Numbered from the stretch's first letter, positions 31,846 through 43,189 are shown. The stretch is 64,000 nucleotides of DNA from Gaertneriomyces semiglobifer (GCA_025558075.1 JAHLKF010000022.1:186001-250000), one strand, 5' to 3'. Program-made: numbers and translations. Notes: generated by a model not told the origin, from the letters alone.

Positions 31846-33470
31846 GGCACGCTGTTGAAGTCTTTATGAGGAATTAGGAGGTTGCGGACCGGCCGCACGG
31901 TTTCTATCAAATGCTGCGTCTGATCCTGAGCTACCACCAAGAAGGCCGAAGCGATGCACCAGTGGCCTTAAATAGTTCACGACACACCGGCAGGCTGTCC
32001 AAAGCTACTACTCCGTCACGTTCGACGACAGACCACACTGCTAGCCGTGACCAGCGTGTGGTAGACAAAGCGAACGTGCGGGAGGACAACGAGCTCCATT
32101 GCATTCTCGTCCAACATGGTCATGTTTTGGGAGTCCAGGCCAAAAGATCACTGTTCCCCCAAAAAAATATGTGTGATTTCCGTGAAGGAAGCGCATTTGC
32201 AAGTCGCGCGGGTGACGCCGGACGTACCGGACGCGATTTTTAACCGCAAAGAATTTGGACTACGAATTCTCCGAGCGGGAGGACCGAAATCCCCGAAGCG
32301 AGAATGGCCTGGTGGGAAGTAATAATGAGTATTGATATTGAGGTGTTGTTGTTGCCGTTGTCTGTTGTTTGTGGTTGTGGTTGTTCTTGGCTGTTATCAC
32401 AGATGTCCCCTCGTCAAAACGCGTTCAACGTTCGCGGCATTGAAGCTGATGATGATGATGATGATGGATGTTTCGATTGGTATTACATTCAGCAACTGAG
32501 CAAGTGATCAATCATAGATATCTCATCAGCATGCAGCAAGCTGTCCAGTGCCTACCCTACGATAGGAACTGGATAAGGACTCCTATCGTGCTGAGAGAAC
32601 TTGGAGTTGATGTAATGAGCGCGGGCCTGGTTGTAGTATAACATGCGCTGGATGTTCGGTCGAACGTGCTCCGACGCCCCCGGTCACAACGAGTCCACCT
32701 GCTTCGAAGTTCAGAAGCAAACAAGTAGTAGTAGCAGACCATGGACATTGGTGCACAATCCGATCATGCGTGCTACACCGTCCACTACATCAGGTGGGGT
32801 ATGTGCTTGGCCATTGTGGAGAGCCAGTCGCCATGCAATGTGGATGTTTGCTGAACGTGAAACGGCGTGCAAGGAAACATCTCAGACAAAAACGTGCCGA
32901 GCGGTGGGGATTGCCAGATGGATAAACTGACCATCGCGAGTTGATTTGAAGACAACAATGTGAACATGACACATCCTTTTCGAGTGGAAGCTCTGTCAAT
33001 TGCTCAGAATGGCGCAAACTAAAGTGTATGCCGTGAAGTGCCCCTTTGCTGCTGCCGATTCAAAGTGTTCTTTTGCATACGCGGTCGCAATCAACAGCAC
33101 TGGATATGCATCCCTCCTCCTTCCTCGCTACGCTGCATAGCTCCCCCCTCATTCACAGTCGTCCAACTCCACCTTGCCAATTCATCATTGTCATTGTAAT
33201 CTGCGTTCAAAGTATCTTAATCGAAATGCCGCTTGTTGAACACGTCCGTGTAACCCTAAACCCTCCCGTCGGCAACGATCTGATGAACCTCCTTTTGTCC
33301 AAAGACCCAACGGGCAACCGTCGTCAGCTCACGACGATTAGGACGACCACCGGAGAAAGGCCACGGGGTCAGCCATCCGCAGAAAGCGACAGCGAAGCGA
33401 GTAGATTCATTTGGAGCGTTTTCTCTTGTCGGGTTTACCGCCGGCCGGATCGCAGGAGAGAGTGTAGATG
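31846..33470. other. Gene-poor 1.6-kb region with two microsatellites
   Basis: The longest stretch in the window without a convincing gene, between the divergent PhoD-like and MIC60 genes. It holds a GTT-rich tract (32341-32390) and a (GAT)n run of about 19 nt (32448-32466). Open frames of 60-140 codons occur on both strands; none matches a known family. One plus-strand frame ending at 33471 overlaps the first base of the MIC60 start codon in another frame and may be an upstream frame in the MIC60 leader. I found no tRNA or other RNA. Confidence 0.45.
32448..32466 (+). repeat. (GAT)n microsatellite
   Basis: Six uninterrupted GAT units plus one base, in non-coding sequence between the PhoD-like gene and MIC60. 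Confidence 0.8.
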
Positions 33471-35907
33471 ATGTGGAGAACGCGCGCACTTGCGCACCGA
33501 TCTGCCCGTACGGCATGGAGAGGAGGAGTGCGACATCAAACAATCTCAACATCTCTAGTAAGTGAGAAGATAGCGAACGTTTGTTCCGCAGCAACCTTTC
33601 TTACTACATGTGCTTCCGGTTAGTCCCGACGTTGCCTCGCAACTAGCACATCAACTCCCGCCAGTGCGTCTTCCACACCAGTCCTCGCCTACGCATTTGC
33701 GTTTCTTCTTGTAGCTGGCGCTGGATATGGCGGTGCCGCTTATTATGCCCTGCAAGATCCGGCATTCCGCAAGTTATGGCTTGAGAATGCACCTGCAGCA
33801 CAAACCGCGATGGACGTTGTACAACGGCTGCAGGAAACTAGTATTGATGAGGTGAAAGAAAAGGTTGATACAAGTGCTTCCGAAATAAAGAAGACCGTTG
33901 ATACGGTCAAGGCCACTGCTATCCAAAAGTACGAGAAAACCACAGAGACGATCGCAAACGTAAAAGAGACCACCCTGCACGGGTACGACGCCGCACGAAA
34001 AAAGGCACACGAAGTGCAAGAAGCTGCCGAAGCAAAGCTTAATAATATTGCTGCTTTTCTCGGTAGTGTGAAGGACGAGGCGGTCACCACTTACGAAACG
34101 GCTCACAAGAAAGTCGAAGAGACTCAGGATAAGGTGAAGACGTTTGCTCACAATGTTGAACAAACATACCATAGTGCTATTAATTCGGCCGAAGAAACGT
34201 ATGAGAACATTCGAAGCAAGGTCTCTGGTGAGCCCCCCAGACTTAAACCTGCAAAGCCGGAACTGCCGGAACAACTGCTAGGATCTGCGCCTGTTCGCAC
34301 GGTGCACAAGGAGATTCCTAAGCCTGCCGCAACCGCACCCGCGCCAGTGCCCAAGGAGGACTCCAAGCCCATTGAAGAAAAGGTGCGGAAGATGGTACAG
34401 GCGGCGCCGGTTGAAAGTGCAACCGTCAAGGAACCAGTAATGCCTGAACTTGCACCGGAAGTTACATCTCCGAGCGCAACCGACAAGATACCACCGCCGC
34501 AAGCCCAATTGGCTAAACCTGTAGAAAAGCAAGGGAAGCATGCCGGTGTTCCAACAATCCCGGCACCGAAACCAGTTGTCGACTCGGGGGTAGTTATAGC
34601 AGATAACAAGGAGGCGCCTCACACTACCGAATCCGCAACTCTCATCACCGCTGACGGACCGATAGCGACCACACCAACCGCCGATGTTTCTAAAGAAGTT
34701 CTTCTTACATCATTACGAGACGTTGAAAAGCAACTGTCGTTGGTAACTGGGGATAAAGCTGCCGCGCATTTTGCCCACTCTTTAGCTGCGCTTTCTTCCA
34801 CCCTCGCTGACCTCATTGGCGTAAATCATACCGCGGCTTCGTCTCGTAAGTTCGAACAGGCGCGTGAGCAGTTGCTGGCTATGAAGGAGTATCTCGGCAG
34901 CCTCGAACAGGAAGAGACCAAGCTTATGGAGAACGCTCTAAAGGATCAAGCCAACAAATTTGCTCAAGCACTGCGCGAGCATCACGAGGTTTCCCAGAAG
35001 GCACTGGAAGAACAAGCTACCAAATTGGAGGGAGGCTTCAACACAAAGCTGGAAGAAGAGCGAGAGCGCCAGCGAGCGGACTTTAACCAAGAGCTCGCTG
35101 ATCGTCTATCAGAACAGGCCAAAGAATTCCGACGAGCACTGGGCGCCGAGCTTGAGAGGCAAGCGGAAGAGTTGGAAAAGCACTGGACTAAAGAGGTCAA
35201 AACACGGGTGGACGAGGAGCGTGGGGGCCGATTGGCCAGGCTGGATCACCTTGCACTTAAGTTGAAGTACTTGGAAAGGATCAGCCTTGACGCTGGAGAA
35301 CAGCTTGACCGCAGCCACAAAATCCATTTATTGTGGTCTGCGTTGAAGTCTGTGGATGATGTGCTCGAGTTGCCTCACCAGACTTCTTTGGTCAAGGAAA
35401 TGAAGGTGCTTGCGACTGTTGGAAAGGACTTTCCCTTAGTGGAAACTGTCATCAGCACCCTTCCGGCAGAAGCTATCCGTGAGGGAGTACCTACTGCCTT
35501 GGACCTCGAGTCCCATTTTGACAGTTTACGGGAAGCCGTCAATAAGGCCCAGTACATGCCTTCTTATGGTGGCCCGGTTTCTTACGGCGTATCATACCTT
35601 TTAAGTCTTGTCACGTTCACGAAGCATGGGCTAGTCGCTGGGGATGATGTACAATCCATTCTTGCACGAGGAGAGCACTATTTGCGAGAGGGAGACGTGG
35701 AGAACGCTACAAGAGAGATCAACCAGCTCAAAGGGTGGCCTAAGAGATTAGCAAACGACTGGCTGACACAAGCTCGACGACATGTAGAAGTAAAACAGGC
35801 TCTAGAGGTATGCCGTTTCTGAAGCCTTCATACGTTGCATTCTTCTGATGTCATTTTCTCAGGTGATGGAAACTCATCTGAGCCTGCTAAGCTTAGGGGC
35901 AGTATGA
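33471..35907 (+). CDS. MIC60: MICOS core subunit MIC60 (mitofilin)
   Basis: Inner-membrane organiser of cristae junctions. Three exons, 33471-33557, 33624-35807 and 35863-35907, encode 771 aa in frame. Exon 1 is a textbook presequence (MWRTRALAHRSARTAWRGG), followed by SRRCLATSTSTPAS. A single inner-membrane anchor follows (VLAYAFAFLLVAGAGYGGAA), then an Ala/Lys/Glu-rich, apolipoprotein-like helical region (about 70-200), a Pro-rich linker, and a long coiled coil (about 370-500). The C-terminal mitofilin signature is GWPKRLANDWLTQARRHVEV through KQALEVMETHLSLLSLGAV. Splicing of the last 14 residues is supported by the match to the family C-terminus. It is convergent with RPC53, with 69 bp between stop codons. 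Confidence 0.92.
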
Positions 35908-35976
35908 GCAAGGACACTGAACGCGTTGTGGTCGTGGGATGGAGTAGCAATAAATTTCTCTTAGCATTCACTCTAC

Positions 35977-37351
35977 TCATAATGCGGCATGCTGCAGCAA
36001 AGATTCAATGTTGGGTGTACAAATGACCCTTTTCCGCACGTCCGCCAGCGCGTACGCTGCTGGCTTCTGAGCATCTATGGCCACGGCACTCTGGTAAAAG
36101 TTGCTCTCTGGCGCAGGTGTCATCTGTGTAAATAATATCAGTCGTGCACTTCCCGAACATCACTTTAGAGAGCTCAGGCACGTACATCAAAGAGAATTTC
36201 ACCCATTCGCAATTGCATCTTTCCAGATCGCCGTATCAGTAGTTTACCGATTTGCCCAGAAGCGCCCAAGTCGGCTAGGCCGTCCTCAGCTTTAACAACT
36301 GCGTTCGCTTTACTGTTTCGTCGGGGACCTTTGCCCTTCTTGTCGTTCTTTGTGGCGAAATGTGGTAGCTTCGCAGGAAACTGGAAGAACAGCATTTCGT
36401 TCTGCGAAGGGGAATGAATGAGTGGGGCGGAAGGTAAGGCTGGCGAAGATGACATATCCTACCTCTCCAGTAGATAAGGGATCTTCGTCTGGTTTGGCAA
36501 CTTCAGCTGGCTTCACCTCTTCATCAACGTCCATAGCGTCCAGTTCCACGCTTGTGGACCCCTCCGCGGGTGTTACGGCTCCATCCTCAGGCTTGATTTT
36601 GACAACATCTTTGGATTCCCTCTTCTTGATCGTCTTTTTCCGCCCTCCGATCACCATGGGTGACCACACATCAGTGGGGTCAAAGTTCTCACCCTCGTCA
36701 TAGTCGTCTTTTTTCGGTTTATCACCGCCCACATATTCCTCTCTTCTCTGCACAGGCTCTATAGGACCAGATCGTCCAGGGACAGCAATAACACCTACAT
36801 CATGCATACGGTCGATGAGTATATCATGCTCAACAAACGGGTCACGTCTCAAGCATTCATGTCACCATACCTCTTTGGGCGGGTCCCATTGCAAATGGGC
36901 CTGAAGCGGTCATATGATCTTCAGCTCTGAACCGGTCTCTCGGCTGACCGCGGCCCCGTCCTCTGCCTCGACCTCTTCCTCTTCCTCTATCATTATGTGT
37001 GGTAGGTGCTGGAGCAGGCTCTGCCGTGGCATCTGCTTTTCGTCGTCTGGCGGGGATGGTGGGAGCGAATTTCGGTTTTGGTGCGCTCGCACCGGATGGG
37101 GAGGATGTAGGTATATCGATGGATGTAATGACTGAAGCAGCCCTAGGTGCTCTGAGAGAACCTAGCCTGCCCGGCGCGGCAGGTGCTGCGGAGGGTTCAA
37201 TGGATCCAAGTTGGCGGTGTGGGTCGGCAGGGTTCGTGGATGGTAAAGAATCCGCAGGAGCATCAGAAGCAGTCGGTGGTTCAGTCGCGGCTGCATCTTC
37301 TCCCTCCCGTGCAGCAGCACGGCTAACCAATCTCCCTCGTCTTGCGCTCAT
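35977..37351 (-). CDS. RPC53: RNA polymerase III subunit RPC4/C53
   Basis: A subunit of the TFIIF-like C37/C53 pair needed for Pol III termination and reinitiation. The start ATG at 37351 gives MSARRGRLVSRAA; the first exon is Ala/Pro-rich and carries a (GR)n tract (about 36950-36990) and FAPTIPARRRK, then ASGPFAMGPAQRG. Later exons contribute VIAVPGRSGPIEPVQRREEY, a KKTIKKRES stretch, LFFQFPAKLPHF and GQIGKLLIRRSGKMQLRMGE, which is the conserved RPC4 C-terminal block. After a 62-nt intron (36124-36185) the last exon reads MTPAPESNFYQSAVAIDAQK and ends QHAAL. The GR-rich N-terminus and the C-terminal block order match Pol III C53. It is head-to-head with the Pol I subunit RPA34. Confidence 0.87.
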
Positions 37352-37640
37352 TCTTAACAGTCGGTGCCCGGTTTGTCGGTTTTGCTGCAAATGTCATTGA
37401 AATTTGGCCAAAAGCAACTTCGCGCTGGAGTATTACCATGGCAACAAGCACTTTTGCAACCTTTGACATTCGGCGGACTTTTGAACCAAAAAAACTGAGT
37501 TATCAAAGGACGGTTTGCTCGCAAGCGTCTACGGACAGTTCTGAAAGGCAGTTTGGACTGAGGTAGAGACGGTTGGAGAGGGGTGGGCGAGTATAAGAAT
37601 TGCAGAAGGCTGGCTTTGTTCAGTTTTGTAATACTCAGAC
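37352..37640. promoter_or_regulatory. Divergent promoter of RPC53 and RPA34
   Basis: 289 bp separate the start codons of a Pol III subunit gene and a Pol I subunit gene. No TATA box or GTGGCACAG site is obvious. A shared promoter would let the two polymerase subunits respond together; that is inferred from layout only. Confidence 0.5.
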
Positions 37641-38613
37641 ATGACACGAGAGGACTCGCCAAACGCCGGTGATGCCATGGACATCGATGATATTCACCAA
37701 GGGACATCAAGCACGTACGATGACGAAGATGAAAGCATTAACCTTGAGTATCAGCCACCGAAAGACTTCATTCCCGAGAAATTATCGTTGACATCGGTCT
37801 TCGACTGGGATTCCGTAAATGAAGACGAAAGTAAAGAACTTTGGATCATGCGTGTTCCTGCTGAGGTGAGTACGATGCATTCTCGAAGCGGTGGTCTGCA
37901 CCGTTTTGCGTCTAGGGATTCGTGTACCCTTGAGTGGTGCTCATTTCAGACACTGACCCGACTGTCCCCAACCGCAGATCCAGTTGACCCAGCTGAATGC
38001 CCTGGCAATTCGAAACCCCAAATCAACCAAACCATCCCATCCATTGACGACCATCACGACTTCACAAGACACATACGGCATATATGACCTTACCTCACAG
38101 ACGTCAGATGCGATGAGCCCTTTAGGCGACATTGCTGAGATGCAAAATTTACAATTCGTCCTGCCGTCCCGGCGTTCTAAAAAATATCGTTTTACATTGA
38201 AAAAGGCTGCCAGAATACTATCTGTAGCGCCCGTCAGTGCTGGTGGACCTGATGCTCTAGCCTTGCGCGAAGCCGGTGAATCCGTCTTGCACACACCGGA
38301 ATCGAAGATGGTACACCCTGAAGGGATGCATCTTCAGAGTCTGCCATACGGCTTTACGACAACGGGCTCGGGATTACAGGCGTCACTTGCTAGATACGAC
38401 CTCAACGAGACGTCGACAGTTATACCAAACACCCCTCCGACCAAAAAAGCCGGCAAAAGCAAGGAAAAGTCAGAGAAGTCGTCAGCTAAGAAGAAGAGAA
38501 AGTCGTCCGATGCAGGATTGCTTGGTGCTGAGGTTCCTAGTTCTAACACTGAAGAGCCGAGTAAAAAGAAGAAGAAACGACGAGAAAGCAAGGTCAAGGA
38601 AGAACGGTCTTGA
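37641..38613 (+). CDS. RPA34: RNA polymerase I subunit RPA34
   Basis: A subunit of the TFIIF-like A49/A34.5 module of Pol I (CD3EAP/POLR1G in animals). Two exons, 37641-37865 and 37978-38613, give 286 aa in frame. The dimerisation part has the family order: an acidic start, YQPPKDFIPEKLSLTSVFDW, ESKELWIMRVPAEIQLTQLN, then RRSKKYRFTLKKAARILSVA and HPEGMHLQSLPYGFTTTGSG. The C-terminal 65 residues are a Lys/Ser/Glu-rich tail (KKAGKSKEKSEKSSAKKKRK onward), as in yeast A34.5 and human CD3EAP. Assignment rests on the F-x-P, ELW-I-x-x-P and basic-tail pattern. Confidence 0.78.
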
Positions 38614-38703
38614 TGAGGTGGCAGAGGGCTGAAAACTAACTTATTCGTAATATATGTCTTGGTCGTGTATAGAAGCACAATTGATTGCACGCTTCCTGGC
38701 CGT

Positions 38704-40123
38704 TTAGAAACATTCGCATTCTTCTTCAAGCGCCAGGTCATCGAAAGTATGCAACGGCCGAACCAGATTTCGAAACCTAGGTTTATCGGGTAGTTTCGCA
38801 TAGCTTCCTCCCCGTTCATACTTCACCACTTTGTATGGCTCCCTCTCGCTCAGATAACCCAACTCATGATCTCCCGGTCGAATACGGCCTGTCGGTACGA
38901 AGGGCTTTTCGCTCACGTTGAGCAATTTCTTCAGTTGTCGCTCTTCTAGTTCACTCTCATGAACAGACGAGTAAGATGTTTGTACTCTGAGCGATGGGTG
39001 GAAAGGTGTGTGGATAATATGATGTAACTTATGTCGCGGCTGTAGAGTTCAGTGAGTTAGAAAATGTGCCATGATGCCGAAGCGAACGTAATATACGCAC
39101 GAGAAACGGTCCGGAAACGGTCTTTGTTTCGAAACCGGACTGGCTTTCCGAGTCATCGACGTTGGAGCCTTTTGAATTTTCTGTTTCTTCACATTTCGGG
39201 TCCGGGGCGTCGAGCGGCAGCTGTATCTCCCCTCGTGGGCAGCACTTCAAGTGAACGCACCTGCCGCCGACCACTCTTTTAAATCTACGCTTTTTACGGA
39301 GCTTTCCAGCCTGGCTTGTATGCTGGCGGATCCAGTCTTTAAGAGTTGCATTTGATCGCAAGGTTTCTTCTGGAATGTATAGGGGCGGTAGTTTTACTCT
39401 GCCTTCCGATGGCGGTTCTGTCATTCTCGCTCTCTTCCAGCCCGGTCCCACACTCCATACACCAAGAATACCCTTGGTCCCAACTAGATGATGCAGGTTA
39501 CCAGCCAGTCGTTCTTTTCGCTTTGCCTCGTCCCGTTCTTGCTGCTCTTTCCATTGAGCTATCTTCTCCTGTTGTTGTTGTTCTACCGCCTGTCGCTTCT
39601 TCTCCATTCTTTCTGCCAAATCAGTTATCCACCTCTTGCGTTTGTAGTAGTCGAATGCTTTCTTTCGTGAAATGTATCCTCGGTAAACACATTGTATTCG
39701 AGTTGCAGAAGCATTGTAGTAGGCATCGAGGGCGGCGATATGGAGTTCGTGGAAACGTTTAGCAAGCTCTACTCGGGTTAAGCACCCTCGCACACATCGT
39801 TGCAAAGTTAAAGCAGCTTCCCTATAGTGGGGCGATAACTTGAGCAATGGGTTCGCCACACCTTAAAGAAAACGCTACCTACGCGAGCCGTCTGACTTTT
39901 TGCCGCACACTGGAACCCCTCCACGCTGTTTGTATTTTTACAGCTGCAGCAGTTTCCCTTTCGTAATTTGCCTCAGCGTCTCTGCCATTGACAGTAGGTA
40001 AGCTAATTTGCTTTCCAAACCCACATTGCCCATCAAGCACGGCATTTACTTTGCTCGCTCAAAGAAGTCATCGACCATATCATTCGGAGAGGATCTCAAA
40101 AGCCGCGCCAACGAGAGTGCCAT
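38704..40123 (-). CDS. SPATA17: IQ-motif axonemal protein SPATA17
   Basis: A calmodulin-binding IQ protein of motile cilia and flagella. Reassembled: MALSLARLLRSSPNDMVDDF (ATG at 40123), then DAEANYERETAAAVKIQTAW (first IQ), then, after an intron of about 60 nt, EAALTLQRCVRGCLTRVELA (second IQ, 23 residues on) and ASATRIQCVYRGYISRKKAF (third IQ). Then come a charged coiled coil and NLHHLVGTKGILGVWSVG, which matches the HYLLSTKQISGIYN block of human SPATA17. The last exons give FHPSLRVQTSYSS and KPFVPTGRIRPGDHELGYLS and end at 38704. The IQ spacing and the STK/GTK block make the family call firm. It is lost from non-flagellated fungi. Confidence 0.82.
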
Positions 40124-40355
40124 CGTTTAGAGATCCGATATCGCTCGCTCGCCACAAGCTGGTTGGTTCAATTGAGGCCGCTGCAGAAGAAAGATAGAAA
40201 TAGATCCGTGGACCACTTCGCCCGTTAGCGTCGTCGGAGCTTTGCTTACGTAAACAAAGTCAATTGCTGAATTTTTGTTGAGACGAAAATCAGAAATTTG
40301 AACGCGCGAGAGAAAGCCAAGTTTATGGTGATGTCTATCATCATCAACTGATCGA

Positions 40356-40998
40356 ATGGGAAATATTTTGTCCTCTCGTCCGGAAGTCATGAACACAACG
40401 CAGGAAGAGCTCAGTGTACCTGAGGCAGTGAAACCTATCGTTCATAACGAACAAGAGATGGCCGTATCAGAACCGTCAACGGAAGGGAATGAAATTGATG
40501 CTGTGTCAAGGGAGGTGCTACGCCATGAAAATGGCGTAGATGTGCCGAAAGGTGTTGTGCCAGTAGCGGGCAAGCCTGTATCCGGTACGTCAATGAGCAT
40601 TTGCTCATTGGGCACTGTACAAACGACTCATGTCCTTGTTTAGGGAGAGTATGGAAAACGACGCAAACTAAGCGTCACACGTCAATGAAGCCAAAAATGC
40701 TGCGACAGGGATGGGCAAAACAAATGGAGGAGCGGCGGAAGCGAGAAATGGTCAAAAGCATTGAAAGGGAACTGAAAGAGCAAGCAGCATCAGAGAAACA
40801 ACGGAAAAGAGAGGAAGCCAAGGAGCGACAAAAGCGTAAAGAGGAAAACGAGAAGAAAGCAGAGGTCGTCCAACAGGTAACAAGGCTGATATCTATTTGA
40901 CCGCATTTCCATTTCTGACATTGTCGGCATGTTAGGTATCGGCGGCAAAGCTGAAACGCATGAAAAAGAAGCAGCTTCGTCAACTTCGTAAGCAATAA
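40356..40998 (+). CDS. CGR1: rRNA-processing protein CGR1
   Basis: A small basic nucleolar coiled-coil protein needed for 60S subunit maturation (CCDC86 in animals). Three exons, 40356-40584, 40644-40876 and 40936-40998, encode 174 aa. The conserved part starts PVSGRVWKTTQTKRHTSMKP, followed by WAKQMEERRKREMVKSIERE and a long Lys/Glu/Arg-rich helix, and ends AAKLKRMKKKQLRQLRKQ. The N-terminal 75 residues are acidic and poorly conserved. The first ATG gives MGNILSS, a sequence that would suit N-myristoylation and is odd for a nucleolar protein; ATG 40389 (MNTTQEEL) is an alternative start. It is convergent with DCTN6 (49 bp). Confidence 0.82.
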
Positions 40999-41047
40999 AA
41001 GGCTGAAATAACCAATTCTGCCTGTTGTACCTTGTGTAAATGCCGGT

Positions 41048-41769
41048 TCAGGCTGATTTGGAGACTTTTCTGTGATGATACTTTGGAAGAACCTGTTCGG
41101 CGAGTTCTTCGGCGCTTAGCAAACTCACAGCGAAACGCTTCAATCGAATGCTGGGAAGGAAGGAGGGCTCACCTCACGCAAGTACTCGAGATGTCTATCG
41201 TGCACACTTTCGAGCGATCTTATATGGGCATTCTGCGTTCGTGTCGCATGAGAGTCGCCAAATATGACCGTGTTATCGGGAATATTTTGATTCTCTGCAC
41301 TTGAGCACTTTGCTCCAATGACACAATAATCACCGAGCTGTGTCCCAGAAGCGACAGTCGCTGTTACTCCTCTTTAGTACATTACGCATTACAATTCCAC
41401 AATAGCAATGTAATACCTCTAATTTCCATAACACATCCATTTCCCATCTTGACTCCTTCGAACAACGAACCAACTTGAATAACGTTATCGTTACCTATTG
41501 TCAAGCGGGTAGCAGTCCTGCAAGTAAAGAGGTATGCCTCGTCAAAAAAGGAGTTCTTTTCATCATTGAAAGAAACATAGGCCGGACCTGTTTATGATTC
41601 GAACATTCTCCTCTATGATATTGCCGCTGCCGATCACAATTTCCCCAGCAGGATCTTCGCATGTTATCGTACATTTTGGATGGACAATGTTGTTTTCACC
41701 GAATTGGATACGGCCTCGCAGTTGCGCATCGTCGCATATGACACAGCTTTCGGGAAATGAGACAGACAT
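41048..41769 (-). CDS. DCTN6: Dynactin pointed-end subunit p27
   Basis: A left-handed beta-helix subunit of the dynactin pointed-end complex, which links dynein to cargo. The start ATG at 41769 gives MSVSFPESCVICDDAQLRGR, then GENNIVHPKCTITCEDPAGE and IVIGSGNIIEENVRIINR, matching the hexapeptide-repeat coils of DCTN6. Further exons give VGSLFEGVKMGNGCVMEIRG, SGTQLGDYCVIGAKCSSAEN and IPDNTVIFGDSHATRTQNAH. The C-terminal helix LEYLREVLPKYHHRKVSKSA needs a 78-nt intron after LEYLRE and then matches the human end (LMKILPNYHHLKK). Together with WDR60, it reflects a full microtubule-motor toolkit. Confidence 0.85.
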
Positions 41770-42224
41770 AGCCTTTGCTAGCAGAAGTAATTCTCGTCTG
41801 GTAAGAGCTGCCTCGCTGTGTACGCGCCGAAAGTAGCTCTTGACGATGAGGGCACTGGAATGTTACTTGCTGGCATATAACAAAACGAAAAAAACAAACC
41901 GGCAAAGGTTTTGAGACCACGATGGCGTCGTCCACAGGACGGACAGCGTCACGTACGCTGCCTGATGTGATGGCGTGCTACCAAGAAGTTTACATAGCAT
42001 TACTGCAGGCCATGCGATGGTAGACGTAAAGACAATGCAAGACTTCGACGAAATCTTCTTTCCTGCCAACGCACAGTACAGGAACCTCACACTCATTGGG
42101 AGCTTGTGGGTTGTTTTGTAAGCTTCGTTTGTCGTGAGCCATCGCGTCTGGGAAACTCCCCAGGCAAAACTAACCGCTCACAATAATATTGTGGTTCATG
42201 TAACGCTAGTTAAAGTGGATTACC
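41770..42224. promoter_or_regulatory. Divergent upstream region of DCTN6 and a J-protein gene
   Basis: 455 bp between divergent starts. A 77-codon minus-strand frame (41863-42096) lacks any resemblance to known proteins and has no splice support. No promoter motif was identified. Confidence 0.4.
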
Positions 42225-43076
42225 ATGATCCTCTGCCAAGTTGCGCATCGCTGTCGGGCTGGCCAAGGCTGGCGTTTCTCATCACGAGGCTGCCTGGTGC
42301 GCTTTGCGACCACTTCAGCACGCTTTTGTCCGTTTGAGGCACTCAACGTCCCTAAGAATGCATCGCAAGCGCAAATCAAGAAAGCGTACTATAAAATGGT
42401 GTTCGACTTGCACCCAGACCGTCAGGTTGCGGCCACTCTTGACCCCAAAAGTGGCCGCCAACACGACAAGAGCATGGACCACAGTCAGAAAGAAAGATTC
42501 TTGCGAGTGGTCAAGGCTTATGAAATTCTCACGAACAAGGACAAGCGACGGGAGTGGGAGCTCAGTCGTGACGACTTTACTCCTGGCGGTACGGGAACAT
42601 ATTCGTCCTCCACACGGTTTGATGGTGCTCAACGAGCGTCTTCACCCTTTGGAGCGTATTCCGACTTCAATCCCTTCGGCGCATACGACTGGCAATCGCC
42701 GAAAGGTTGGCGACCTCCAGAAGATGAGTACTTTTCGCAGTATCACTGGAATCCTTCTATGCAAGCAACCGAACCCCGTTACATGTCAAACGCCAAAATG
42801 GGGTTGTTGATTGTCACGTTCGCCCTTACGGCAAGCGCTATCGTCTACATGCATATTACCAGCACTACCAAATGGTTGCAGATGCATCGTGATCGCAAGC
42901 ATACGATGCTGCAAAATTTCTACGATGACCGTACGCAGAGAGCCCGAGAGAATGGTATACAGGCGCAGCTTGAGCCGCTCCGGCGAAAGCAAGAAGCAAT
43001 GGAAAGGTTGGAGAAGGTCCCAGCGGCGGCGCTCGACCCATCTCAGGAGTCTGCTCCATTGAATTCCATTCCGTAA
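42225..43076 (+). CDS. Mitochondrial membrane J-domain protein
   Basis: A single exon of 283 codons from the ATG at 42225. The N-terminus (RCRAGQGWRFSSRGCLVRFA) is basic and lacks acidic residues, as in a mitochondrial presequence. The J domain spans about 35-105: PFEALNVPKNASQAQIKKAY, YKMVFDLHPDR with the essential HPD that stimulates Hsp70 ATPase, and FLRVVKAYEILTNKDKRREW. A Gly/Phe/Tyr-rich linker leads to one membrane span (GLLIVTFALTASAIVYMHI) and a basic coiled-coil tail. The layout resembles fungal Jid1 and animal DNAJC4-type proteins of the inner mitochondrial membrane. The exact orthologue is uncertain. No introns, unlike most neighbours. Confidence 0.78.
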   Translation: MILCQVAHRCRAGQGWRFSSRGCLVRFATTSARFCPFEALNVPKNASQAQIKKAYYKMVFDLHPDRQVAATLDPKSGRQHDKSMDHSQKERFLRVVKAYEILTNKDKRREWELSRDDFTPGGTGTYSSSTRFDGAQRASSPFGAYSDFNPFGAYDWQSPKGWRPPEDEYFSQYHWNPSMQATEPRYMSNAKMGLLIVTFALTASAIVYMHITSTTKWLQMHRDRKHTMLQNFYDDRTQRARENGIQAQLEPLRRKQEAMERLEKVPAAALDPSQESAPLNSIP

Positions 43077-43189
43077 ACGGAACTGACACGAATTGCGAGT
43101 CCGTCCTACGCTATCTAGCTATGCTTATCTAGAAGTCATGCTTATGTTTAAGTTTATAATACCGCCGACGTCATTGCATCGGTTGGTAA

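Noticed and set aside
33252..33264. AACCCTAAACCCT, telomere-like sequence
   Set aside because: Only two units and inside gene-rich sequence; too short to call an interstitial telomere.
33046..33471. 141-codon plus-strand frame ending at the MIC60 start
   Set aside because: It ends at 33471, overlaps the MIC60 start codon in another frame and matches nothing; treated as MIC60 leader.
41863..42096. 77-codon minus-strand frame between DCTN6 and the J-protein gene
   Set aside because: No ATG in a good context, no homology and no splice sites; promoter region more likely.
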